From assembly GCA_029863125.1 (NCBI GenBank), contig JAOTWB010000003.1, forward strand, positions 1 to 64,000: a stretch of 64,000 nucleotides of DNA, written 5' to 3'. Within the stretch, counting starts at the first letter, position 1, and every line of letters starts with the position of its first letter. Positions 34,074 through 43,946 of the stretch are shown here, piece after piece. Below the pieces are notes generated by a model, which was not told where the DNA came from, made no database searches, and saw only the letters and a list, made by a program, of their open reading frames with translations. The translations under genes were made by a program, and so were the position numbers. Source of the stretch: Gammaproteobacteria bacterium. GTDB taxonomy: Bacteria > Pseudomonadota > Gammaproteobacteria > Steroidobacterales > Woeseiaceae.

Positions 34074-34661
34074 ATGCGTCTGGTTATTGGGGTCTTCGCA
34101 TTACTGCCCATGGTTGCGGCCGCCGAGACGGCGTATATCACAGATAACCTGCGGCTGGGTCTGCACCAGGCGCCCGACACGAGTGACCGTGCGTTTCGCA
34201 TGCTCGAAAGCGGGCAGGCGCTCGAAATTATTTCCCGGGACCGGAACTACGCCAACGTCCAGCTTCCCGACGGCGCCCGCGGCTACGTCAAAGCGGCCTA
34301 TCTCGTAGCCGACAAGCCGGCCAAGCTGATTGTTGCGGAGACAATTGCCGTGCGAGATGCGCTGCGGGCCGAGCTCGAGGAAACAAAGCGGTCCTTTGCT
34401 GCTCCCGCTGCAGCGATAAAGAGGCTGGAGGAGCAGGCGGCCGAACTCACGTCGAAGCTCGACGGCGCTGAAACCGAAATTGCGGACCTTAAGGATGAAA
34501 ACGCCAGCATCGAGGTTCTGAAGAGACGATACAAAGGCAGCCTGCCGCTGAGCTGGGTCGCAGCGGCTATCGGGGTCTGCCTGGTTGGCGGTTTTCTTTT
34601 GGGCCTGTGGTGGGTCGACTACAGTAGTCGCAAACGACACGGCGGGATTCGCATTTACTGA
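34074..34661 (+). CDS. SH3-domain membrane protein, TIGR04211/YgiM type
   Basis: A 195-aa exported protein: signal peptide, bacterial SH3 domain (about residues 20-85, with DNLRLGLHQAPDTSDRAFRML), a coiled coil (95-150), a membrane helix (158-180) and a short basic cytoplasmic tail. This exact architecture defines the YgiM/TIGR04211 family; the SH3 fold suggests peptidoglycan or protein binding in the periplasm. I use the ATG at 34074, which has AAGGAG seven bases upstream; the ATG two codons earlier is too close to it. No function established. Confidence 0.9.
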   Translation: MRLVIGVFALLPMVAAAETAYITDNLRLGLHQAPDTSDRAFRMLESGQALEIISRDRNYANVQLPDGARGYVKAAYLVADKPAKLIVAETIAVRDALRAELEETKRSFAAPAAAIKRLEEQAAELTSKLDGAETEIADLKDENASIEVLKRRYKGSLPLSWVAAAIGVCLVGGFLLGLWWVDYSSRKRHGGIRIY

Positions 34662-34689
34662 GCTGGTCGTGCCGGCGCAGTCATGCCGC

Positions 34690-35700
34690 TCATGCCGCTT
34701 CGATTATCCCGTCGGCGCAGCCGCTTCGAACAGGGAGCTCGACATCTTCGAATAGCTCGTCTACCTCGTGCTGAGAGGTGGCTCGCCGTATTTGCTCGAT
34801 ATGTTTCGACGTTACGTGCGGTGCAAACAACTGTATGAATTCGATCATGTAGCGGCGCAGCACCGAGTCTCTCCGGTAGCCGATCCAGGTCGTACTGCGT
34901 GGAAACAGGCCTTCAGCATCGATGGCGACCAGGTCTTTCTTGTCGGCACAATCCGCTGCCATGCTCGCTACTATTCCCACGCCCAGCCCCATGCGAACGT
35001 AGGTCTTGATGACGTCCGCATCACGAGCCGTGAAAACAACATCCGGTTCGAGCCCCTTTTCTGCAAAAGCGCGCTTCAAGGATGACTGACCGCCGAAGCT
35101 GAACACATAGGTAACCAGCGGATATTGCGCCAGATCATGCAGCGTGAGCTTTCGATCAAGTTTCGTTAACTCGTGCTCCTTCGGCACGATAATCGAACGA
35201 TCCCAACGATAGCCAGGCAGCAGCATCAGTTCAGAGAACAGATCTCTTGATCCAGTAGCGATGGCGAAGTCGATATCGTTTGCCGCCACCATGTCGGCAA
35301 TCTGTTCCGACGTGCCCTGATGCAGGTTCAGCCCGACTTTTGGAAAGCGTTCGCGGAATTCGCGGATGATCTCCGGTAACACATAGCGTGCCTGAGTGTG
35401 AGTGGTTGCTATCGACAGCGAACCTTCTTCTTCCTCGTAGAAGTCGGAGGCAAGACTGCGGATGTTGTCAACTTCCTGCATGATTATGCGGGCGCGGTCG
35501 ATAATCTGCTGACCCGCTGCTGTCACACCATCCAGGCTTTTCCCCTTGCGCGTAAACAGCTGCAGCCCGAGTTCTTGCTCAAGCAGCTTAAGCTGTTTAC
35601 TAACACCGGGCTGCGACGTGTAAAGTCGCTCAGCTGCTGCCGTGATATTCAATCCGTTATCGGCAATTGCGAGCAGGTATTTCAATTGTTGAAGTTTCAT
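34690..35700 (-). CDS. cysB: LysR-family regulator of cysteine biosynthesis
   Basis: CysB-type regulator, 336 aa. The N-terminal winged helix is standard (AAAERLYTSQPGVSKQLKLLEQELG), and the family-specific opening MKLQQLKYLLAIADNGLNIT together with the effector-domain segment GTSEQIADMVAANDIDFAIAT marks CysB/Cbl rather than a generic LysR. CysB responds to N-acetylserine and activates sulfur-assimilation genes. It is divergent from an O-acetylserine sulfhydrylase gene, the expected target; the 189-base gap must carry both promoters and contains an inverted pair GTCCGG/CCGGAC at 35721-35746. Confidence 0.94.
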   Translation of the reverse strand: MKLQQLKYLLAIADNGLNITAAAERLYTSQPGVSKQLKLLEQELGLQLFTRKGKSLDGVTAAGQQIIDRARIIMQEVDNIRSLASDFYEEEEGSLSIATTHTQARYVLPEIIREFRERFPKVGLNLHQGTSEQIADMVAANDIDFAIATGSRDLFSELMLLPGYRWDRSIIVPKEHELTKLDRKLTLHDLAQYPLVTYVFSFGGQSSLKRAFAEKGLEPDVVFTARDADVIKTYVRMGLGVGIVASMAADCADKKDLVAIDAEGLFPRSTTWIGYRRDSVLRRYMIEFIQLFAPHVTSKHIEQIRRATSQHEVDELFEDVELPVRSGCADGIIEAA

Positions 35701-35889
35701 GTGTCAGGTCGTTGCGCCATGTCCGGCTTTGCGACTGCGCCCGGACCATTGTTTCCGGAAATCCGCGTCTGCCGTCGGCGAATAACAGCTACATTCGAGT
35801 ATAAGACAATTTCCCGGGTATGGCGGGCACGCAATCCTGCCTAATTTGTGCTAAACACAGTAATACGATCGCAAAATCAAGGACACAAG

Positions 35890-36843
35890 ATGATCTATAA
35901 CAACATCCTGGAGACGATTGGCAACACGCCCGTAGTCCGCCTCAATCGCATGGGCCCGGATCATGTGGAGATGTATGTCAAGGTCGAGTCATTCAATCCG
36001 ATGGCCTCGGTAAAGGATCGCCTTGCATTCGCGATAGTCAATGACGCTGAAGTCCGCGGTACTTTGAAACCCGGCCAGACCGTCGTTGAGGCAACCTCGG
36101 GCAACACGGGCATCGCACTGGCCATGGTGTGTGCGGCCAAAGGTCACCCGTTCGTTGCGACGATGGCCGACTCTTTTTCGGTGGAACGGCGCAAGATCAT
36201 GCGCGGGCTTGGTGCAAAAGTAATACTGACGCCGGCTGCGGAGCGTGGCAGCGGTATGGTCAAGAAGGCCGAAGAGCTTGCGGAGAAGCACGGCTGGTTT
36301 CTCGCACGACAGTTCGAAAACCCGGCCAACCCCGAGTTTCACCGCCAGACGACGGGCCCCGAAATCCTGCGCGACTTTGCCGGCAGGCGACTCGACTACT
36401 GGGTAACAGGATACGGCACCGGTGGCACGATGACAGGCGTCGGTGAGGTGCTCAAAGTGGCCAGGCCCGGCGTTACCATCGTTGCGACGGAGCCGGCCGG
36501 TGCGTCCTTGCTCGCCGGCAAGGAATGGAGCCCGCACAAGATTCAGGGCTGGACGCCCGACTTCATTCCTGAGGTTTTGAATCGCGAGGTGTTCGACGAG
36601 CTGGTCCCGGTAACCGACGACGAGTCAATCGCGGTATCAAGGGAACTCGCCGCCAAAGAAGGCATATTCACCGGCATTTCCGCCGGTGGCACGCTTGCGG
36701 CGGCACTCTCGGTCGCCAGGAAAGCGCCTGAAGGTTCCGTGATTCTGGCCATGTTGCCGGACACCGGGGAGCGGTATCTGAGCACGCCGTTGTTCGAGGG
36801 CGTCAACGAAGGTTCGGACGACGACTGGTTGGCTGCGCAGTAA
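35890..36843 (+). CDS. cysK: Cysteine synthase (O-acetylserine sulfhydrylase)
   Basis: PLP enzyme making L-cysteine from O-acetylserine and sulfide. From the ATG at 35890 (AAGGA upstream) it is 317 aa. The PLP lysine is Lys42 in MASVKDRLA, the substrate loop is TSGNTGIAL (about residues 68-76), and the phosphate loop is GTGGTMTGVGE. The choice between CysK and CysM is not certain from sequence alone; loop content fits CysK. It is divergently transcribed from cysB, consistent with direct control by that regulator. Confidence 0.9.
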   Translation: MIYNNILETIGNTPVVRLNRMGPDHVEMYVKVESFNPMASVKDRLAFAIVNDAEVRGTLKPGQTVVEATSGNTGIALAMVCAAKGHPFVATMADSFSVERRKIMRGLGAKVILTPAAERGSGMVKKAEELAEKHGWFLARQFENPANPEFHRQTTGPEILRDFAGRRLDYWVTGYGTGGTMTGVGEVLKVARPGVTIVATEPAGASLLAGKEWSPHKIQGWTPDFIPEVLNREVFDELVPVTDDESIAVSRELAAKEGIFTGISAGGTLAAALSVARKAPEGSVILAMLPDTGERYLSTPLFEGVNEGSDDDWLAAQ

Positions 36844-36900
36844 GGAAGTCGGGGCAACGCCCGCATCCCTGAGAATTATGCCAATCGGGTCAAAAGCGTG

Positions 36901-36919
36901 CGTAATTCGCTGAATTACG
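36901..36919. repeat. Short perfect inverted repeat between cysK and the GGDEF-EAL gene
   Basis: CGTAATTC-GCT-GAATTACG: perfect 8-bp arms with a three-base centre. No T-run follows on either strand, so it is not a standard terminator; it could be an operator or a structural element. A second inverted pair, ACAGCG/CGCTGT, lies at 36952-36969. The rest of the 176-base gap shows nothing I recognise. Confidence 0.45.
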
Positions 36920-37019
36920 GTGGAAATACTGCGACTGCTGAGACTTGAGTCACAGCGTTCTGGCGCTGTCACAGGCATTCTGGGCCACTGAAAACCGTTG
37001 ACCGTGGATCAGGACGCCC

Positions 37020-39236
37020 ATGTCTGCAGAATTGCGTAGCCGGGAAACAAGGACGAGTGTCGGCAAAGCGACCACCCTGTTGCACGCACTCGTGCCCCGG
37101 GCGCAACTTTTTTGTTTTTACGATCTTGATCGTGATTGCGTCTGGAGCAGTGAAAACGCTGACGATTTCGAGGTCGACAACTTTGTCGCAGAGCTTCCGG
37201 ACGAGGTCATCGCTGACCTGAAAAACGGCGACGAGATACTGAAGAGAACGTTGCCTTCCGCACGGACGGTGCTGGTTCTGCCGGTTTACGATGACGAAAG
37301 CCAGGTTATCGGTATCCTGGTCTCGTTGTTTTCGAAGAACGTCGGCAAATCCGCGTCCTTCAATCCGACCCTGCTCGGCAACATCCTCGAACCAGCGGTA
37401 GAGCTCATTGGAGAAACGCTGGGCCTCGGCAAAGAACTGGCGGCAACAAGGGCGCATGTGCAGGAGATCGAGAAAGAGCTTAAGCTCGTCTACGAGGTCG
37501 ACGAGAAAATCCACGGCGCATCCCGACGCCACTCTCACCTGGCACAGCTCGTCGGGCAGAGCGGGCGCTACCTCGGTATCAACTACAGTGTATTGCTGAT
37601 TCCGTCGAAGCGGATCCGGATCAGTGCGACGCACGCGAGCTGGAAAAACGTTAACCGCAAGATGCTGGATCGGTACCTGATTGATCAGCTGTTGCCAAAG
37701 CTGGATGGACAGCGACAACCTTCAATTTTCGAGATTCCCGCGATCGAAGGTTCGACGGAAGAGGCCGAGCAGGGATACCAAACGTTGCTGAGTCCGCTGC
37801 TGGACAAACATGGTAATGTCGAGGGCGTATTCGCCCAGCTTGGTCGTGTCGACAAAAGACAATTCTCGAACAGCGATCGGCGTTTCATGTCGCATATTAT
37901 TCGCAAGGTCGAGTACGTCATCGAGCGCTCTTTCGATTCAATGACGGGTCTCATGAACCGTGCCGGGTTTGAGGCACAGCTGCATGAATCCTGGAAAGCG
38001 CTGGATTCAGAGACGGATACGCATCAACTAATATATTTCGATCTCGACAATCTGCAGCTGGTCAACGACAATTTCAGTCGTAAGGCCGGCGATGAAGTGA
38101 TCATGCAATTCGCCCGCCTCCTCGAGGAAGACCTCCCGAATAGTGCGGTGCTTTCACGCCTGACGGGCGATGAATTCTGCATATTGCTAACGCATGCCGA
38201 TACGGAAGCAGCGATCCAGCTTGCTAACGTGGTGCGCGAGAAACGTTCTGCATTGCGATACCTGGAGGGAGACAAATCCCTGCAGGTCACAATGAGTATC
38301 GGCATCGCCGAATTCACTCGCAGCAACGGTGATGATGGCAGCGCGCTTACGACAGCACGCATGGCCTGCGAATCAGCGAAAGACCATGGACGTGATCGCG
38401 TCGAGATTTTCGATGCGGGAAACCAGAGCATTATCCGACGCTATGACGATATGCAGTTGATTGCCGAGATCCAGAAGGCGTTGGACGGCGAAGGCTTCGA
38501 ATTGCGAGCACAGCCGATCGTCAGTCTGCACGGTTTGTCAACCGGGCCGCGCTTCGAGCTGTTGCTGCGCATGGTCGATTCGGACGGCAATCGCGTGGCG
38601 ACAAAAGCGCTTTTCTCTGCAGCCGAGCGCTACCATATTGTGCCGCAGGTCGACCGATGGGTCGTATCGACCGCGCTTGCGAGGCTGAGCGAGATCAAGG
38701 AGTCTGTTATCGCAAGTGGTGCTGTCGTCTCGATCAATTTGTCCGGGCAGTCGCTGGGCGACGACGATATTCTTGAGTTTGTCGAAGAAGAAATCCGGAT
38801 AAGCGGACTGCCGCCGGAGGTGCTGTGTTTCGAGATCACCGAGTCGGCTGCGGTCTCCAATCTTGCCAAAGCACAACTTTTTATCGACGAGCTCAAGAAA
38901 TTTGGCTGCACGATATCGCTCGACGACTTTGGTGCCGGCCTTAGTTCATTTGCCTACCTCAAGAACTTCAATGTCGACATACTCAAAATTGACGGGAGCT
39001 TTATTCGCGACATTACGGAAAACCGGATATCGGAATCGATGGTCGCGGCTATTACGCAGGTGGCGAAAGTCATGGAACTCAAGACAGTGGCTGAGTACGT
39101 CGAATCAGATCTCTCGCGCCAGCTGCTAAGCAAGTTGGGCGTCGATTTTGCCCAGGGACATATTTACGGCAAGCCGCTGTCGTTCAAAGCCATGTTGTCG
39201 GGTCTCGCGGATACGGCGCAAGAGTCAGTATCCTGA
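37020..39236 (+). CDS. GGDEF-EAL cyclic-di-GMP protein with N-terminal GAF-like region
   Basis: A 738-aa soluble protein. Residues 1-310 hold what look like GAF-type sensory folds and a helical linker; then a GGDEF domain whose signature reads TGDEF (about residues 382-386) with no visible RxxD inhibition site; then an EAL domain (from about 480) whose signature reads ELL, retaining the metal-binding Glu (near 513). The other EAL residues are present: NLSGQS, ITES, LDDFGAG, LKIDGSFI, AEYVE, AQGHIYGKP. Expected: active or conditionally active c-di-GMP phosphodiesterase with a weak or allosteric GGDEF. No membrane segments. Confidence 0.93.
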   Translation: MSAELRSRETRTSVGKATTLLHALVPRAQLFCFYDLDRDCVWSSENADDFEVDNFVAELPDEVIADLKNGDEILKRTLPSARTVLVLPVYDDESQVIGILVSLFSKNVGKSASFNPTLLGNILEPAVELIGETLGLGKELAATRAHVQEIEKELKLVYEVDEKIHGASRRHSHLAQLVGQSGRYLGINYSVLLIPSKRIRISATHASWKNVNRKMLDRYLIDQLLPKLDGQRQPSIFEIPAIEGSTEEAEQGYQTLLSPLLDKHGNVEGVFAQLGRVDKRQFSNSDRRFMSHIIRKVEYVIERSFDSMTGLMNRAGFEAQLHESWKALDSETDTHQLIYFDLDNLQLVNDNFSRKAGDEVIMQFARLLEEDLPNSAVLSRLTGDEFCILLTHADTEAAIQLANVVREKRSALRYLEGDKSLQVTMSIGIAEFTRSNGDDGSALTTARMACESAKDHGRDRVEIFDAGNQSIIRRYDDMQLIAEIQKALDGEGFELRAQPIVSLHGLSTGPRFELLLRMVDSDGNRVATKALFSAAERYHIVPQVDRWVVSTALARLSEIKESVIASGAVVSINLSGQSLGDDDILEFVEEEIRISGLPPEVLCFEITESAAVSNLAKAQLFIDELKKFGCTISLDDFGAGLSSFAYLKNFNVDILKIDGSFIRDITENRISESMVAAITQVAKVMELKTVAEYVESDLSRQLLSKLGVDFAQGHIYGKPLSFKAMLSGLADTAQESVS

Positions 39237-39240
39237 GCGG

Positions 39241-39708
39241 CTAGAACACGCCGGCCTCGAGTCCGGCAGCCATCGTCGATCCGAGTTCCTCACAGTCTGC
39301 CAGCCTGGACTCGTCGAAATCACCTTTGATGAGCAGCGGCTCCTGAACTTCCTTGACGGCGAGCCCGGTGAGAATGCGACGGACGCTGGAAATCGCCCCT
39401 GTCCCATCGTTGCCCGCCCGGACAAAAAGCGCCCAGGGGCGACCATTCAGTTTTCCCTCGCAGGGATAATAGACGCGATCGAGGAAATACTTCATCCCGC
39501 CACTCATGTAACCGAAGTTTTCAGGTGTACCCAGAATAAATGCGTCTGCCCACAGCAGGTCCCCGGCGTCGGCATCAAGTGCCGTTTTCGCTCTCACGTC
39601 TACGCCGTCGATGTTTGCCTGCTTCGCGCCGTGAATGACAGCATCGGCCATGCGCGTCGTCGTTCCGGATTGCGAGTGATAAACGATGAGGAGGTGTTTT
39701 TGCGCCAC
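39241..39708 (-). CDS. Flavodoxin-like NAD(P)H-dependent FMN reductase family protein
   Basis: A 155-aa flavodoxin-fold protein. I start it at the GTG at 39708 (VAQKHLLIVYHSQSGTTTRM), where the FMN phosphate loop SQSGTTT begins at residue 12; the long reading further upstream would run into the glnE promoter region and gene. GTPENFGYMSGGMKYFLDRVYY is the second flavin-binding loop. It may act as a flavin reductase or small electron carrier; partner unknown. It converges with the GGDEF-EAL gene (four-base gap) and is divergent from glnE with 56 bases between starts. Confidence 0.85.
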   Translation of the reverse strand: MAQKHLLIVYHSQSGTTTRMADAVIHGAKQANIDGVDVRAKTALDADAGDLLWADAFILGTPENFGYMSGGMKYFLDRVYYPCEGKLNGRPWALFVRAGNDGTGAISSVRRILTGLAVKEVQEPLLIKGDFDESRLADCEELGSTMAAGLEAGVF

Positions 39709-39764
39709 GAAATCAATAGTGCCGGAGTCTCGCCGTTTTTTCGATAGACTGGTAGTGTCCTGGC

Positions 39765-42647
39765 ATGGGAGGCAGTGTGGAAAATCGGGTTGCCAAAGCC
39801 ACGGCCGCGCTGCCGCAGGAATTGCAGTCTCCGGTAACACGGTGGTTTGAGCGGCTGAATGAAAAACGCGGCCTGCCGGAGCTGCAGGCCGAACAGGTCG
39901 AGCCACTGGTCCGGCTCGTCGCCTGCAGTGAATTTGGCGCCAATGTCGTGCTGCAGGACTGGAGGTGGTTTACAGGCAGCGTGGCTTCGTTCAGCCGGCG
40001 CACAGACCTTGACGCCAGGCTTCTCTCTGCTTTGGCCGACGGGGATGCCGCCGTTGACGCGGTCAAATCCGAACTGCGCCGAATCCGGAATCGTGTCCTG
40101 TTGCGCATTCTCTGGCGTGAAATATTCGGTCTCGCCGATCTCGACGAAACGCTCGAGCAACTCTCGGACCTGGCGGACTCGACGCTCGATGCGGCGACTC
40201 GTTATGCGATCCGCACGCTCGAGCCGCGTTACGGACAAGTGCGTGACGCTGCGGGGAAGACGGTACCGCTGGTTATCCTGGGAATGGGCAAGCTGGGCGG
40301 CCGCGAGCTCAACTTTTCATCGGACATCGACCTGATATTCCTGTTTACCGAAAACGGCGAAACGGACGGCGCCCGGACCGTCAGCGCACAGGAATACTTC
40401 GGACGATTATCCCGGCTCTTGATCTCGCTGATTGACGAAGTCACCGTCGACGGTTTCGTTTTCCGTATCGATACCAGGCTGCGGCCGTTTGGAGAAAGTG
40501 GCCCGCCTGTCGTCAGTTTTTCAGCCCTCGAGTCGTATCTCATGCAGCACGGACGTGACTGGGAACGCTATGCGTACATAAAAGCGCGCGTCGTCGGACC
40601 CGATCCCGGACCGGACGCGCGAAATGAACTGGACAGCAACCTGATTACACCGTTTGTATACCGCCGCTACCTCGATTACGGTGTCTTCGAATCGCTGCGC
40701 GAAATGCACGCGATGATCGCGGCCGAAGTCAAGCGTCGCGAGCTCAAGGACAACGTCAAACTGGGTCCTGGTGGCATTCGGGAAGCCGAATTTATCGTGC
40801 AGTCGTTTCAGCTGGTTCGCGGTGGCAGCGAAGTTGCCCTGCAGGGCCGACGATTCCAGGAAATCTTGCCGAAACTGGTGGGCAGTCGCGGGCTGTCGGC
40901 GGACGGCGCGCGGAGTCTTCGGCAGGCGTACCGGTTCCTGCGACGCCTGGAGAACTTCATCCAGGCCATTCGTGATCGTCAGACTCACGACCTACCGCGC
41001 CACGCGGCCGATCAGACACGACTGTGCCTTGCGATGGGTTATGCCGACTGGCCCGCCCTGCGCGCAGACCTCGAGATGCACCGTCGTGTGATTTCGGAAG
41101 AATTCGAGCGCGTCGCGCTCCGGGACCCGAGCGACGCCAAACCCTTGCGCGAAAAGCTGGTGCGTGCGTGGGAGAACGATGCCACTGAAGAGAGTTGGTG
41201 CACGTTGTTGTCGGCCGCGAACGTGGAAAGCGCGGCGGATATGGCGGCCATTCTCGTATCCTTCGCCAACGCCGCATCGACGCGGCAGATCGACTCGATT
41301 TCCGCGGATCGGCTGCGAAGATTCATGCCGGACCTCATCATCAATTCGATGGAAACGGGTTCCCCGGTGTCTGCCCTGACGCGCACGCTGAACGTCGTCG
41401 AGCGCATTCTTCGGCGGAGTGCCTACCTCGCCTTGCTTAATGAGAATCCTTCGGCAATGAATCGCCTTGTTGATCTGTGCTCGCGCAGCCAGTACATCGC
41501 CGATCAGATCGCGCTGTCCCCGGTGCTTCTTGACGAGCTGCTCGATCCACGAATGTACTCTGCCGGTGTCACGAAGCCGGATCTCTCAGCAGAACTCGCG
41601 CAGCGACTCGTGACCATAACGGATACTGACAGTGAAGCGCACATGCATACGATTGTTCAGTTCCAGCGCGCGGCGATGTTCCGGATTGCGGTCGCGGATT
41701 TTCACGGTGGCCTGCCGATCATGAAAGTCAGCGATGGATTGACCTGGCTTGCAGAAACCGTGCTCGACGGGGCGCTGCACGTGGCATGGAATGATCTTAC
41801 TGCCCGCCACGGCGTGCCGTGCTATGTCATTGATGGCGTTACGCATGAAGCGGGCCTGGGCATCATCGGCTACGGCAAGCTGGGCGGCCTCGAGCTATCC
41901 TATGGTTCCGATCTCGACATCGTGTTCCTGCACGATTCCCACGGTGAGTCCCAGGTCACGAACGGCGAAAAGCCGCTGGATAATACGATGTTCTTTGCCC
42001 GGCTCATTAAGCGCCTCGTGCTGTTCCTGACGACGCAGACGGGCTCGGGGGAACTGTACAAGATTGACACCCGCTTGCGTCCCGATGGTCAAAAGGGCCT
42101 GCTGGTAACCAGTACCGATGCTTTCGAGCGTTACCAGGAGGACAATGCATGGACGTGGGAACACCAGGCGCTGCTGCGCGCACGCGCGGTTGCAGGCAGC
42201 AAGGCCGTGGCGAAGGAATTCGAACGAATTCGCCGGGACACGCTGATAAAACGTGTCAAGCGTGAGACGCTTCGCGACGATGTCATTTCGATGCGCCAGC
42301 GAATGCGCAAAGAACTCGACCGCAGTGATGCCCAACTTTTCGATCTTAAAAACGGTCCGGGCGGTATCGGCGACATCGAGTTCCTGATTCAGTACCTCGT
42401 GCTCAGCCAAGCGGGATCGCATCCCGATGTCATCGTGTACTCTGACAATATTCGTCAGATCGACGCGCTGGTCGCGGCGGAGTGTCTCGAACCGGCCGTG
42501 GGCGACAGGCTTCAGGACTGCTATCGCAGCTATCGCCTGCGGCAGCATCACCTGGTTCTTGATGATCAGCCGCCGCTGGCGGATGCCTCGGAGTTTCTCG
42601 AAGAGCGTGAATTCGTTGCGAGCACCTGGGGCCGGTTGCTGGACTGA
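39765..42647 (+). CDS. glnE: Bifunctional glutamine synthetase adenylyltransferase/adenylyl-removing enzyme
   Basis: GlnE controls glutamine synthetase by adding or removing AMP in response to PII and glutamine. The 960-aa length is normal. Two nucleotidyltransferase domains are visible: the N-terminal deadenylylase with GKLGGRELNFSSDIDLIF (about residues 172-192) and the C-terminal adenylylase with GKLGGLELSYGSDLDIVF (about 703-722). The helical PII-binding parts lie between and after them. No regulatory genes (glnD, glnB) or glnA are nearby. Confidence 0.97.
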   Translation: MGGSVENRVAKATAALPQELQSPVTRWFERLNEKRGLPELQAEQVEPLVRLVACSEFGANVVLQDWRWFTGSVASFSRRTDLDARLLSALADGDAAVDAVKSELRRIRNRVLLRILWREIFGLADLDETLEQLSDLADSTLDAATRYAIRTLEPRYGQVRDAAGKTVPLVILGMGKLGGRELNFSSDIDLIFLFTENGETDGARTVSAQEYFGRLSRLLISLIDEVTVDGFVFRIDTRLRPFGESGPPVVSFSALESYLMQHGRDWERYAYIKARVVGPDPGPDARNELDSNLITPFVYRRYLDYGVFESLREMHAMIAAEVKRRELKDNVKLGPGGIREAEFIVQSFQLVRGGSEVALQGRRFQEILPKLVGSRGLSADGARSLRQAYRFLRRLENFIQAIRDRQTHDLPRHAADQTRLCLAMGYADWPALRADLEMHRRVISEEFERVALRDPSDAKPLREKLVRAWENDATEESWCTLLSAANVESAADMAAILVSFANAASTRQIDSISADRLRRFMPDLIINSMETGSPVSALTRTLNVVERILRRSAYLALLNENPSAMNRLVDLCSRSQYIADQIALSPVLLDELLDPRMYSAGVTKPDLSAELAQRLVTITDTDSEAHMHTIVQFQRAAMFRIAVADFHGGLPIMKVSDGLTWLAETVLDGALHVAWNDLTARHGVPCYVIDGVTHEAGLGIIGYGKLGGLELSYGSDLDIVFLHDSHGESQVTNGEKPLDNTMFFARLIKRLVLFLTTQTGSGELYKIDTRLRPDGQKGLLVTSTDAFERYQEDNAWTWEHQALLRARAVAGSKAVAKEFERIRRDTLIKRVKRETLRDDVISMRQRMRKELDRSDAQLFDLKNGPGGIGDIEFLIQYLVLSQAGSHPDVIVYSDNIRQIDALVAAECLEPAVGDRLQDCYRSYRLRQHHLVLDDQPPLADASEFLEEREFVASTWGRLLD

Positions 42648-42709
42648 GCATGGCCGTGGCGGCTTACAGCGCCTATAATTCATAGTTCGTTGCTTCTTTT
42701 GAAACGAGG

Positions 42710-42934
42710 ATGCCCGTGGCAGTCAAAGCAGGAACCGTCGACCAGAACCTGATTCCGGCGAACGCACAGCACAATTACGGGGTTCGCCCCAAAGATCTGC
42801 CGCTCAGTTGTCCCATGCCGGGAATGTACCTCTGGAACTCCCATCCCAAGGTCTTTTTGCCGATCGAAGCAACGGGCGAGGCCAAGTGCCCGTATTGTGG
42901 GGCGCAGTACCACATGACGGATGGCAACGAATAG
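42710..42934 (+). CDS. Zinc-finger protein of the zf-CHCC family
   Basis: A 74-aa protein with a C-terminal zinc site, LSCPMPG...SHPKVFLPI...KCPYCGAQY: Cys, His, Cys, Cys. This is the zf-CHCC domain (PF10276), related to the NDUFS6 subunit of respiratory complex I. Stand-alone bacterial copies are small and of unsettled function. Located 62 bases after glnE and 36 bases before hldD; upstream GAGG is a fair ribosome site. Confidence 0.88.
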   Translation: MPVAVKAGTVDQNLIPANAQHNYGVRPKDLPLSCPMPGMYLWNSHPKVFLPIEATGEAKCPYCGAQYHMTDGNE

Positions 42935-42970
42935 TCGCTGACCGTCGGGATCGGGCTGGAAAGTATCAAC

Positions 42971-43918
42971 ATGCATATAGTCACCGGCGGAGCCGGTTTT
43001 ATCGGAAGTAACCTGGTTCGCGCGCTCATCGATCGCGGTCACGACGATGTCATTGTCGTCGACAACCTGGAAGACGGCCACAAGTTCGTGAACATCTCGG
43101 ATCAGCCTATCGCCGATTACCTGGACAAAGACGATTTCCTGGAACGGCTGGCGTCGGACACGGCATTCTCTGCCGATATCAGGGCTGTTTTTCACGAAGG
43201 GGCCTGTTCCGAAACCACCGAGTGGAACGGCCGCTACATGATGAAGAACAACTACACGTATTCGCAGCGCCTGATGCACCATTGTCTTCAACACGGCACG
43301 CCGTTTATTTACGCATCATCAGCCGCCGTTTACGGCGGATCGGCGACATTTGTCGAAGACCCGCTTTTCGAAAATCCGCTTAACGTCTACGGCTATTCGA
43401 AGCTGCAGTTCGACCGTTATGTGCGGCGCGTGGCGGCCAGCCCGGACAGCCAGGTGGTCGGCCTGCGTTACTTCAATGTTTATGGCCCCCACGAACAGCA
43501 CAAGGGAGCGATGGCGAGCGTTGCATTTCATTTCAATAACCAGGTTCTGGAAGACGGCGAAGCGCGGCTGTTTTCCGGGTCGGACGGTTATGCAGATGGC
43601 GAGCAACTGCGGGATTTCGTTTATGTTGACGACGTGTGCAACGTAAATCTCTGGTTTCTCGACCACCCCGAAATCTCCGGCATATTTAATGCCGGCACCG
43701 GACGGGCACAGACGTTTAACGACATTGCGAATGCTGTGGTCCAGTGGCACGGTAAGGGCAAGATTCGATATATACCTTTCCCGGATCACCTGAAAGGCGC
43801 TTACCAGAGCTTCACACAGGCAGATCTGACGCAGCTGCGTGAAAGCGGTTGTGACGTAGAATTCCGGCCAGTCGAAACCGGCGTGAAGGACTACCTGGAC
43901 CAGCTTGGCTCCCGCTAG
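42971..43918 (+). CDS. hldD: ADP-L-glycero-D-manno-heptose 6-epimerase
   Basis: Final step of ADP-L-glycero-D-manno-heptose synthesis for the LPS inner core (also called RfaD/WaaD). A 315-aa short-chain dehydrogenase: NADP-binding GGAGFIGSN at the N-terminus, [20 protein letters not shown], which is diagnostic for HldD, and the YGYSK catalytic pair. It is the first gene of the LPS block and sits just ahead of a GT2 glycosyltransferase gene. The other heptose genes (gmhA, hldE, gmhB) are not in the window. Confidence 0.96.
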   Translation: MHIVTGGAGFIGSNLVRALIDRGHDDVIVVDNLEDGHKFVNISDQPIADYLDKDDFLERLASDTAFSADIRAVFHEGACSETTEWNGRYMMKNNYTYSQRLMHHCLQHGTPFIYASSAAVYGGSATFVEDPLFENPLNVYGYSKLQFDRYVRRVAASPDSQVVGLRYFNVYGPHEQHKGAMASVAFHFNNQVLEDGEARLFSGSDGYADGEQLRDFVYVDDVCNVNLWFLDHPEISGIFNAGTGRAQTFNDIANAVVQWHGKGKIRYIPFPDHLKGAYQSFTQADLTQLRESGCDVEFRPVETGVKDYLDQLGSR

Positions 43919-43946
43919 CGACACGGCTCAAAGGGCACCCCGGGGG

